The position numbers were made by a program, and so were the translations under genes. From assembly GCA_003445095.1 (NCBI GenBank), contig DLVS01000443.1:1-9121 (forward strand): a DNA stretch of 9,121 bases, in the 5' to 3' direction. Shown one piece after another: positions 1 to 5,550 of this stretch. The notes below the pieces were generated by a model that saw only the letters and a list, made by a program, of their open reading frames with translations, searched no databases and was not told where the DNA came from. How positions within the stretch are numbered: position 1 is the first letter of the stretch; each line of letters begins with the position of its first letter. Source of the stretch: Verrucomicrobiales bacterium (GTDB lineage Bacteria > Verrucomicrobiota > Verrucomicrobiia > Limisphaerales > UBA9464).

Positions 1-1733
1 TCCTGGTGGCGTACCGGGCGCAAAATCCACGCAAACCATTCCGTGATGATTCCAGCAAACGAACCAGCGGAGTATTGCATCCGCGGTGTCGGGTTCGCGT
101 AGCCACAATCCCAGGTCACCGAGCGCGTCCAACCGTCGCGTTGCACGCGCCTCCAAAGCCAGACGGCCGCTCCGACCGTGAGGACAGCGAGTGCGATTTG
201 AAACTGGCTGAGCGTTCCCAGTGCCATCGGCGCGGGCGCTCCGATCCAACCCGGGTTCCATACCTCCACCGCTCGCGCGATCGCCGGCCAAAACACCACG
301 GGCGCCAGACCAAGGGCGACACAGGCTCCGCCCAACAAAATCATCGCGCTTCGCATCCCCGGGCCACTTTCGTGCGCGCGGGCTGCCGCCAGCGAACGCG
401 GAGCGCCCAGGAACACCACTCCGCAGACCTTCACAAAACACGCCAGCGCAAGCGCTCCGGTCAACCCAAGGAAAATGGCCGCCGGAATCGCCGCCCAGGC
501 CGAGGAACCGTAAGCCATCGTGGCCTCGAACAAGCCAAGATAGACGAGCCACTCGCTGACGAATCCGTTCAGCGGCGGTAGGCCTGAAATCGCCGCCGCT
601 CCCAACGCGAAGAGCGACGCCGTCCACGGCATCATTCGCCATAAGCCCCCCAGCTGGCTCATTTCACGCGTGCCGGTCGCGTGCAACACCGAACCAGCCG
701 CGAAGAATAAAAGCGCTTTGAATAGGCCGTGATTCCAGACGTGGAGGAGTCCGCCGGCCAACGCGAGGCGCCCCCAGGTCGCCTCCCCCTGCCCCATCGC
801 GACGAGCGCAAAACCAAGTCCAATGAGGATGATGCCGATGTTTTCGACGCTGTGATAAGCGAGCAGGCGTTTGAGGTCGTGTTGACCCAGCGCGAACGCG
901 ACACCGAGAACCGCGCTGGTGATGCCGAGGAACGCGACCACCCAACCGGCTTCCGGTGGCACGGGCAACCAACCGGTGAAACGCACAAGTCCGTAAATCC
1001 CCATCTTAATCGTCACACCTGATAAAATGGCCGACACATGGCTCGGCGCGTTGGCGTGGGCCGAAGGCAACCAGATGTGCAACGGAAACAACCCCGCCTT
1101 TAAACCAAAGCCGGCCAGCGCGAGCCAGAACAACGGCGCGAGTTCGGATTGGTCACGCATAGCCCCGAGTTCCCAACTGCCAGTACGGGCCGCCAGGAGG
1201 GTGAAAAAGGCAAATAGACAGAGAGCGGCCGCATGCGAAGCGGCGAGATACAACCACCCGGCGTTGCGCACCTCACCGCGCTGGCGATCCAGCGTGACCA
1301 GAAAATAGGCGCTCACCGTGAACAACTCCCAGCCGATGAGAAAATGCAATCCGTTGACCGTGAGGAGCACCCATCCAAGAGATACCCACATCCAACTCCA
1401 CCATACCCGGCCGGCACGCGCTGAGCGCGGATGGGCCCGTTCCGCCCAATACTCGCGCCCGTAAACAGTCCCGGCCCCGCCCACCACACTCAGCAGCGCA
1501 AGAAACACCGCGCTGATTGCGTCGAGTCGCAAGTGAATGACTTCACCGCTCATCGTGGGCGCGCCTCGCCAGTCCCAGACCTCGCCAGTGGTCAGCGCCA
1601 CCACTGAGACGCTCAGTCCAGCGACTGCCCCCACCAGCGCCCCAGCGAGCCACGTTTTCGGCGCGCGCGCTCCGGCGAGAATGCTGAGGAGCATTCCGAC
1701 GGCGGAAATCGCGAGGAGCAGCGGAACCATCAT
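1..1733 (-). CDS. HyfB/HycC/NuoL-type proton-translocating membrane subunit (3' end cut by window edge)
   Basis: This is an antiporter-like membrane subunit of the family that includes hydrogenase-4 subunit B, formate hydrogenlyase subunit 3, NuoL and MrpD. It would carry protons or sodium across the inner membrane in a complex I-like machine. The frame is open from the ATG at 1733 to the window start: 577 residues are visible, and HyfB proteins are about 670, so roughly 90 C-terminal residues are missing. The protein is a run of hydrophobic helices. Diagnostic motifs are GWELFTVSAYF with the conserved Glu near residue 136, FGLKAGLFPLHIWLPSAH with Lys 212, HDLKRLLAYHSVENIG with Lys 288, HVWNHGLFKALLFF with Lys 339, and ISGLPPLNGFVSEW. 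These match HyfB/HycC better than NuoL. An AAAGGGA ribosome site lies inside the end of the EIIA gene, whose TGA directly precedes the ATG, so the two are probably translationally coupled. A second ATG follows at once (1730). Whether a NiFe hydrogenase or another electron module follows cannot be seen. Confidence 0.93.
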   Translation of the reverse strand, partial: MMVPLLLAISAVGMLLSILAGARAPKTWLAGALVGAVAGLSVSVVALTTGEVWDWRGAPTMSGEVIHLRLDAISAVFLALLSVVGGAGTVYGREYWAERAHPRSARAGRVWWSWMWVSLGWVLLTVNGLHFLIGWELFTVSAYFLVTLDRQRGEVRNAGWLYLAASHAAALCLFAFFTLLAARTGSWELGAMRDQSELAPLFWLALAGFGLKAGLFPLHIWLPSAHANAPSHVSAILSGVTIKMGIYGLVRFTGWLPVPPEAGWVVAFLGITSAVLGVAFALGQHDLKRLLAYHSVENIGIILIGLGFALVAMGQGEATWGRLALAGGLLHVWNHGLFKALLFFAAGSVLHATGTREMSQLGGLWRMMPWTASLFALGAAAISGLPPLNGFVSEWLVYLGLFEATMAYGSSAWAAIPAAIFLGLTGALALACFVKVCGVVFLGAPRSLAAARAHESGPGMRSAMILLGGACVALGLAPVVFWPAIARAVEVWNPGWIGAPAPMALGTLSQFQIALAVLTVGAAVWLWRRVQRDGWTRSVTWDCGYANPTPRMQYSAGSFAGIITEWFAWILRPVRHQ

Positions 1734-2240
1734 TCAGTCGTTCCCTTTGAAGGCGGCCGTTGGCTCCAGCGGTTTTGGATGGCCGCGAAGTTCGACCCGT
1801 CGCAGCACTTCCCCGATTTGAAACGTGTCTTGCGCCGCGAGCAGGGTCTCCACCAGCCGAAAATCCTTGGCCAGTCGCGCCAGTCCGGAGCTCAGTAGCA
1901 GGTATTGCGTGGAGTCGGTGGCGGGGACGGCTACGAGAAACACGATCCGCACCGAGCCGGAAACTTTGGTCCCCCAACCCAGCGCCTGATCACTGCGTCC
2001 AAGCGCGAAGGAAACTTCCTTCACCGCCGGCAACCGCGCGTGCGGAAAGGCCAGGCCGGCTTCGATGTCGGTGCCGACCATGAATTCCCGGTTCAGCGCC
2101 GCGTGATAGAAGGGCAGCAGATCTTGAATGCGCTTCTCGTGCTGCAAGGCCTGGCTGAGTTCCTGAATGACCGACGCGGCATCGTGACCGCGCAGGTGAG
2201 GAATAATCAGACCTGGACTCGTGAAGTCGGCCAATGTCAT
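1734..2240 (-). CDS. PTS EIIA domain protein, PtsN (EIIA-Ntr) / fructose type
   Basis: This is a stand-alone phosphocarrier domain of about 168 residues, close to the 163 of E. coli PtsN. The family accepts a phosphate from HPr or NPr on a conserved histidine. Here that residue lies in GLAFPHAR, residue 67 from the ATG used here, which matches the PH motif of type-2 EIIA domains. No EIIB, EIIC or HPr gene is visible, so a regulatory role is likelier than sugar uptake. I chose the ATG at 2240; an in-frame TTG three codons upstream (2249) is possible, and neither has a clear Shine-Dalgarno site. The gene starts 29 bases after the zinc-ribbon stop, and its own TGA directly abuts the ATG of the Hyf-type membrane gene. 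In proteobacteria PtsN controls potassium transport (TrkA, KdpD) and is tied to nitrogen control. A role in regulating the adjacent ion-pumping complex is my inference. Confidence 0.88.
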   Translation of the reverse strand: MTLADFTSPGLIIPHLRGHDAASVIQELSQALQHEKRIQDLLPFYHAALNREFMVGTDIEAGLAFPHARLPAVKEVSFALGRSDQALGWGTKVSGSVRIVFLVAVPATDSTQYLLLSSGLARLAKDFRLVETLLAAQDTFQIGEVLRRVELRGHPKPLEPTAAFKGND

Positions 2241-2269
2241 GGCGAACAAATCGTCGAACGACCGCGGAT

Positions 2270-2653
2270 TCAGTCAGCCTGGATGGCAGCCTTTTGGGCT
2301 CGCCGTCTCCGCGTACTGGCCGACGCCGGTTTGGGTTCGCTCAACCCGATCGATTCGCCGTCGGGCAGATACAAGTAACGACCGCAGTTGTCACACCGAT
2401 GAAGTCGATCGGTGTCCCGCAGGCTGGCGAGTTTGCCGACGGGAATCCGCAGGTGGCACTCGCTGCAAACGCCCGCTCGGGCAATGGCGACGCCCTTTTT
2501 CCCTCGCAAGACCAGCCGCTCGTAGTCCGCGAGAATTGACGTTGGCATCTTCCGTCGGAGCACTTCGATTTCCGTTTGGGCCGCAACCTTTCGTGACCGG
2601 CTGTCGAATTGAAGTGTTTGTAACGCGAGCAAACCCTCCATCATTTTTCTCAT
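2270..2653 (-). CDS. Short C4-type zinc-ribbon protein (DUF164 / zf-RING_7 like)
   Basis: This is a 127-residue protein starting at MRKMMEGLLALQ. It has a short helical, probably coiled-coil N-terminal half (about residues 5-40) and a C-terminal zinc ribbon with four cysteines at about 63, 66, 87 and 90 (CSEC and CDNC), followed by a basic Arg-rich tail. The segment before the first CxxC, with RGKKGVAIARAGVCSECH, is typical of DUF164 proteins. Full-length members are about 240 residues with a long coiled-coil hairpin, so this one lacks much of it. Related long proteins (H. pylori FlgZ/HP0958, Chlamydia CdsZ/CT398) bind the sigma factor RpoN; whether this short form does is unknown. The frame stays open upstream to 2806, but that part is not protein-like and overlaps the regulatory region. 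ATGs at 2653, 2644 and 2641 are all possible starts; I prefer 2653. The gene is probably first in a group with the EIIA and Hyf genes. Confidence 0.78.
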   Translation of the reverse strand: MRKMMEGLLALQTLQFDSRSRKVAAQTEIEVLRRKMPTSILADYERLVLRGKKGVAIARAGVCSECHLRIPVGKLASLRDTDRLHRCDNCGRYLYLPDGESIGLSEPKPASASTRRRRAQKAAIQAD

Positions 2654-2751
2654 CGGCTCGTTGAATGCACAGGGCGTGCCGCACATCGACCGGATCGCGT
2701 AAGCGCCTGTTCCGCTCAGGATTAAATCAATCGTGCGTCCGTTGGTCACCG

Positions 2752-2815
2752 TGGTGCATGAGGGACGGAGTGCGGTTTGGTGCATTCTTTGCACCAGGTC
2801 CATCACTTTGGTGCA
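2752..2815. promoter_or_regulatory. Cluster of four TGGTGCA half-sites (NtrC-like operator candidate)
   Basis: The heptamer TGGTGCA occurs at 2752-2758, 2778-2784 and 2809-2815, and its exact complement TGCACCA at 2790-2796. The second and third in order (2778 and 2790) form a perfect inverted repeat with a 5-base loop (TTCTT). The heptamer is the half-site of enterobacterial NtrC operators (TGCACCA-N3-TGGTGCA). Here the convergent pair 2790/2809 is spaced by 12 rather than 3 bases, so it is not a canonical NtrC site. An NtrC-family regulator is encoded just to the right. Binding is an inference. Confidence 0.45.
2781..2796 (-). promoter_or_regulatory. Possible sigma-54 (-24/-12) promoter for the zinc-ribbon/EIIA/Hyf group
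   Basis: Read on the minus strand the 16 bases are TGGTGCAAAGAATGCA. They keep the GG and GC dinucleotides with the required 10 bases between them and match 8 of the 12 fixed positions of TGGCACG-N4-TTGCW. Transcription would start about 115 bases before the zinc-ribbon ATG and run into that gene. The match overlaps two of the TGGTGCA half-sites, so part of the likeness could be coincidental. Confidence 0.3.
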
Positions 2816-3017
2816 GCCTGCGGTGCTGCGGTGGGGCGACGCTTCGCGGAGCCGTACGAGGGTGTAGTCACTTCAGCGTCCGCTCGCAGTTGTGCTCAAG
2901 GCTCGGCAAAGCCTCTCCGAATAGAGAAGAATCACCCTCTCCAGTCCCCATCCACCGTCCATCCTCCCTCGGCCGCCAACCAATCCTATTTTCGGGGTAA
3001 CCGAACCCTTTTGGAGT

Positions 3018-3051
3018 GCGGTGGCAAAGCGCAGCGGCGGCACCGCTTTTT
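3018..3051 (+). terminator. Terminator-like hairpin facing right
   Basis: GCGGTG (3018-3023) pairs with CACCGC (3041-3046), followed by five T residues. It has terminator form on the plus strand, but no rightward gene precedes it, so it may exist only as the second half of the paired element, or may block antisense transcription. Confidence 0.3.
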
Positions 3052-3107
3052 GTGGGTGGCGCGTTGGGAGTTGCCTGTCGCTGGTCCTTTCTCTGCCCCG
3101 CCGCGGC

Positions 3108-3141
3108 AAAAAAGCGGCGTGGCGCTGGCGCTTCCCGCCGC
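3108..3141 (-). terminator. Rho-independent terminator of the kinase/regulator operon
   Basis: On the minus strand, about 80 bases after the regulator stop, GCGGCG (3141-3136) pairs with CGCCGC (3119-3114) and is followed by six T residues (3113-3108). Extra GC-rich sequence in the loop can pair further. Position and direction fit termination of the leftward two-component operon. It is the right arm of the paired hairpin element. Confidence 0.6.
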
Positions 3142-3222
3142 ACTCCACAGCCTCTCGGCGGTTAATGGACTCAAAGCGTATCCAATTCTTGGAAAACGGG
3201 ACTTCTCCGGTTAGTCGGTCGG

Positions 3223-4584
3223 TTAGCCAAGCAATCCGTACTGCTTGAGTTTGTATTGTAACGATCGCCGGCTGATGCCGAGCACTTTCGCCGCTTCCTC
3301 GCGGTTTGCGGTGTGGTGCGTCAGCGTCTGCCGAATGAGCAGCTTCTCCACTTCCGCCAATGACATCCCGGGGCGGATGGCGAAGGCAGTCGCATTCTCA
3401 TCGTGAACACGCAGAAAATCCGGCAGATCACTCGGTTCAATCGTAACGCTCTTGCAGGTGATGACGAGCCGCTCGATGACGTTGCGGAGTTGTCGGACGT
3501 TCCCCGGCCAGGGGAACCGCTGGCACACCTGCAGCGCTTCGGTCGACAGCTTCTTGCGCCGGCGATTGTGTTTGCTGGTGAAATGCTCCAGGAAGGATTC
3601 GATCAGCAACGGAATATCCTCGGCATGTTCGCGCAGCGGCGGAAGGCCAAGGGGGACAATCTGCAACCGATAGAGCAAGTCCTCACGAAACTTTCCTGCC
3701 GCGACGGCTTCCTGAAGTTTTTTGTTAGTCGCCGCCACCACGCGGACGTTGACCCGCATCAGCTTCGTCCCGCCCACCATGCGGAAGGTCCCATCCTCGA
3801 GGACGCGCAACAAATCGCCTTGTCCCTTGGCCGAGAGGTCGCCGATTTCGTCGAGGAACAGGGTGCCGCCTTCCGCCAGTTGAAATCGCCCAGGCTTATC
3901 GGCCACCGCGCCGGTGAAGGCGCCTTTCACGTGGCCGAACAATTCGGCTTCGAGCAATTGCTCCGGAAGGGCCGCGCAATTGACCGAGATGAACGGCCGA
4001 TCCGCGCGAGGGCTTTTCAGATGAATGGAGCGAGCGACGATTTCTTTGCCGGTGCCGCTCTCACCTTCGATGAGCACGGTCACTTCGCTGCGCGCCACTT
4101 CGTCGGTTAACTCGATCACTTTCCTCATTACCTCGCTGTCACCGACGAGCAGGCTCGGCTCGGAACGCTTCTGCAGGCGCAAGCGCAGTTCGCTGTTCTC
4201 CGCCACGAGCGCTTGAAAGGACAGGGCCTTGAGCACCAAGGCGCGAAGCCGCTGCAGATCGAGCGGTTTGGAAAGGTAATCATAGGCGCCTTCCTTCATC
4301 GCCTCGACGGCGCTCTCCACGGTGCCGTAGGCGGTCATGAGGATGAACTGGGTGTCACGGTTCTTTTGTTTGGCCTCCTTCAATAATTGCAGCCCGCTCA
4401 TCCCGGGCATCTTCATGTCGGTGATGACCAGATTGTAGAGCGACTCACCCGCCAGCTTCAGCGCCGTCGGAGCGTCATTCGCGGTATCGACGCGGTAGCC
4501 TTCGCGCTTCAAGGCTTCCTGAATACCCGCGCACAGACCGCGCTCATCGTCCACCACCAGAATCTTGACTCGCGATTTATCCAC
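3223..4584 (-). CDS. Sigma-54-dependent response regulator, NtrC family
   Basis: A 453-residue transcription activator with the standard three domains. Receiver, about residues 5-120: acidic pair D12-D13, phospho-acceptor D56 (VITDMKMPG), T84 and K106. AAA+ sigma-54 interaction domain, about 145-385: Walker A GESGTGKE at 174-181, intact GAFTGA loop at 221-226, Walker B GTLFLDEIG at 240-248. Fis-type helix-turn-helix at the C-terminus, about 420-453. All key residues are present, so it should hydrolyse ATP and open sigma-54 promoters when phosphorylated. The start is the GTG at 4584, because AAGGA lies 8 bases upstream and the receiver begins five residues later; the longer open frame to 4746 is antisense-like sequence inside the kinase gene. 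The GTG overlaps the kinase stop by 8 bases (GTGGATAA). The absence of a PAS or periplasmic domain in the partner makes it NtrBC-like in form, but its true signal is unknown. Confidence 0.95.
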   Translation of the reverse strand: MDKSRVKILVVDDERGLCAGIQEALKREGYRVDTANDAPTALKLAGESLYNLVITDMKMPGMSGLQLLKEAKQKNRDTQFILMTAYGTVESAVEAMKEGAYDYLSKPLDLQRLRALVLKALSFQALVAENSELRLRLQKRSEPSLLVGDSEVMRKVIELTDEVARSEVTVLIEGESGTGKEIVARSIHLKSPRADRPFISVNCAALPEQLLEAELFGHVKGAFTGAVADKPGRFQLAEGGTLFLDEIGDLSAKGQGDLLRVLEDGTFRMVGGTKLMRVNVRVVAATNKKLQEAVAAGKFREDLLYRLQIVPLGLPPLREHAEDIPLLIESFLEHFTSKHNRRRKKLSTEALQVCQRFPWPGNVRQLRNVIERLVITCKSVTIEPSDLPDFLRVHDENATAFAIRPGMSLAEVEKLLIRQTLTHHTANREEAAKVLGISRRSLQYKLKQYGLLG

Positions 4585-4593
4585 TTCTGTTTT
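4577..4593 (-). promoter_or_regulatory. Ribosome site and overlapping stop/start of kinase and regulator
   Basis: On the minus strand AAGGA is followed by 8 bases and then GTGGATAA, where GTG starts the regulator and TAA ends the kinase. This fixes the regulator start and implies coupled translation at near-equal amounts. Confidence 0.75.
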
Positions 4594-5431
4594 CCTTCTT
4601 CGGCAATGGCAGGTGCACGGTGAAGACTGCGCCACCGTCCGGAGAGTTGGACGCTTCCACCGCGCCACCGTGCGCCGTGATGATCTGCTGCACAATCCAG
4701 AGCCCCAAACCACTGCCCTCAGCTTTGGTGGTAAAAAACGGCTCAAAAATTACGGCTAGTTTGTCCGTCGGCAGGCCTGGGCCGGTGTCCCGGACGCCCA
4801 GGATCAAAACGCCGTTCCGCTCGTCGTGGCGGGCGCTGATTTCTACGCGGCCCCTCTGCTCCACCGCTTGAATCGCGTTAATAACCAAGTTCACGAGCGC
4901 TTGCGTCAGTTGTGCTGCATCCGCCGCCACGGGTGGCAATTCGTTCGCACACTTCACAACCATCTCAACGCCGCGGGCGTCCGCTTCGGGTCGCAGCAAC
5001 TCACCGACGTAGCCGACGACTCTGGCGACTTCAACGGGATGCAAATCGAGCGATGACGGCCCGGCCAGGCTGAGAAAGTGTTTCACGATGTTTTCGAGCC
5101 GGTGCAACTCCCCGCGCATGATTTCCAACCGGCCGGCCGTTTGGTCGCGAACTTTGGCTGGCGCCTCCTGCAAATCCTCTTCCAGCAATTGGAGATGAAT
5201 GTCGAGGGAACTGAGTGGATTCCGAACTTCATGCGCGAACCGCCCCAGCAGTCGCGAAAGCAGTAAACGCTTCTCTTGCGCCGCGAGTTTGCTCACGTCC
5301 TGTCCGAGCGCGTTGGCCAGAATCTTTTCCATGCGCGAGCCTAAGGATGACCAAAGCGGTGACGCGAATCCATCCTTGGGTGCAGCCAATTTTGTGGTTT
5401 GTCCCAGCAGCGGATAATTGGCCTCGGACAA
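4577..5431 (-). CDS. Soluble sensor histidine kinase, NtrB-like
   Basis: A cytoplasmic histidine kinase of up to 284 residues. HisKA dimerisation domain, about 55-125, with the phosphorylated His 67 in FAHEVRNPLSSL. HATPase_c domain, about 165-278: N-box Asn 185 (VNLVINAIQAV), G1 box DTGPGLP with D215, F box FEPFFTTK, and G2 box GSGLGLWIV. There are no transmembrane segments and no PAS, GAF or HAMP domain before HisKA; the first 50 residues are unremarkable. It should phosphorylate the regulator whose GTG overlaps its stop codon. The start is uncertain: the TTG at 5431 is the first usable codon after the upstream in-frame stop and lacks a well-spaced ribosome site; the ATG at 5332 would give 251 residues and keep all domains. 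The signal must arrive through a partner protein or the short N-terminus, as PII does with NtrB in enterobacteria. Confidence 0.92.
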   Translation of the reverse strand: MSEANYPLLGQTTKLAAPKDGFASPLWSSLGSRMEKILANALGQDVSKLAAQEKRLLLSRLLGRFAHEVRNPLSSLDIHLQLLEEDLQEAPAKVRDQTAGRLEIMRGELHRLENIVKHFLSLAGPSSLDLHPVEVARVVGYVGELLRPEADARGVEMVVKCANELPPVAADAAQLTQALVNLVINAIQAVEQRGRVEISARHDERNGVLILGVRDTGPGLPTDKLAVIFEPFFTTKAEGSGLGLWIVQQIITAHGGAVEASNSPDGGAVFTVHLPLPKKENRSG

Positions 5432-5550
5432 TTCCCGGTGAGCCGAAGTTCGGTCCTGGGTTAACCTTGAGGATATTGAATATGTGCTCAGCTAGGCGAC
5501 CCCGACCCAGCGAACAATCGTCCCATGATTATCCAAGAGAGTGAGCCAGG
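5432..5550. promoter_or_regulatory. Divergent promoter region with three short palindromes
   Basis: These 119 bases separate the leftward kinase gene from the rightward reductase gene and must hold both promoters. Three perfect small palindromes lie in a row: CCGAAGTTCGG (5443-5453), GGTTAACC (5459-5466) and ATATTGAATAT (5473-5483), with centres about 15 bases apart. I find no convincing -35/-10 pair and no GG-N10-GC sigma-54 signature on the reductase side. A purine-rich ribosome site (GAGAGTGAG) sits about 5 bases before the reductase ATG. Confidence 0.4.

Larger units (their letters stand above)
3012..3147. repeat. Paired inverted hairpin element (REPIN/BIME-like)
   Basis: Two arms of 41 bases, 3012-3052 and 3107-3147, are imperfect inverted copies of each other. 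The outer ten bases (TGGAGTGCGG / CCGCACTCCA) match perfectly, the inner end (CCGCTTTTT) also matches, and the middle aligns with a few mismatches and one-base gaps. Each arm also forms its own hairpin: GCGGTG...CACCGC in the left arm and GCGGCG...CGCCGC in the right. The stems differ by a compensated base-pair change. Each hairpin is followed by a T-run pointing inward. The 54-base centre is unremarkable. No transposase is present. Confidence 0.65.
2654..3222. other. Long non-coding region between the two leftward gene groups
   Basis: About 570 bases lie between the start of the zinc-ribbon gene and the stop of the response regulator. Several open frames cross it on both strands, but none has recognisable protein features, and they overlap one another. 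The left half (about 2750-2820) carries TGGTGCA repeats and a possible sigma-54 promoter. The middle (about 2820-3000) holds small hairpins such as AGGCT-CGGCAA-AGCCT at about 2904-2919 and otherwise nothing I can name. The right part (3012-3147) is a paired inverted hairpin element. The stretch resembles the repeat-rich intergenic DNA of Verrucomicrobiota, but that is an impression from memory. Confidence 0.7.

Noticed and set aside
6..581. 191-residue plus-strand open frame
   Set aside because: It is antisense to the Hyf-type membrane gene, rich in Arg/Pro/Ser and with no domain; the minus frame has clear family motifs through the whole interval.
2777..3214. 145-residue plus-strand open frame in the intergenic region
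   Set aside because: It runs through the regulatory repeats and the inverted hairpin element, has no recognisable domain, and competes with similar open frames on the other strand.
3403..4110. 235-residue plus-strand open frame opposite the response regulator
   Set aside because: It is a shadow of the AAA+ domain on the other strand, favoured by high GC content; no motif supports it.
4585..4746. N-terminal extension of the response regulator to an upstream start
   Set aside because: It would overlap the kinase gene by about 170 bases with an Arg-rich, non-conserved sequence; the GTG at 4584 has a well-placed ribosome site and begins right before the receiver domain.
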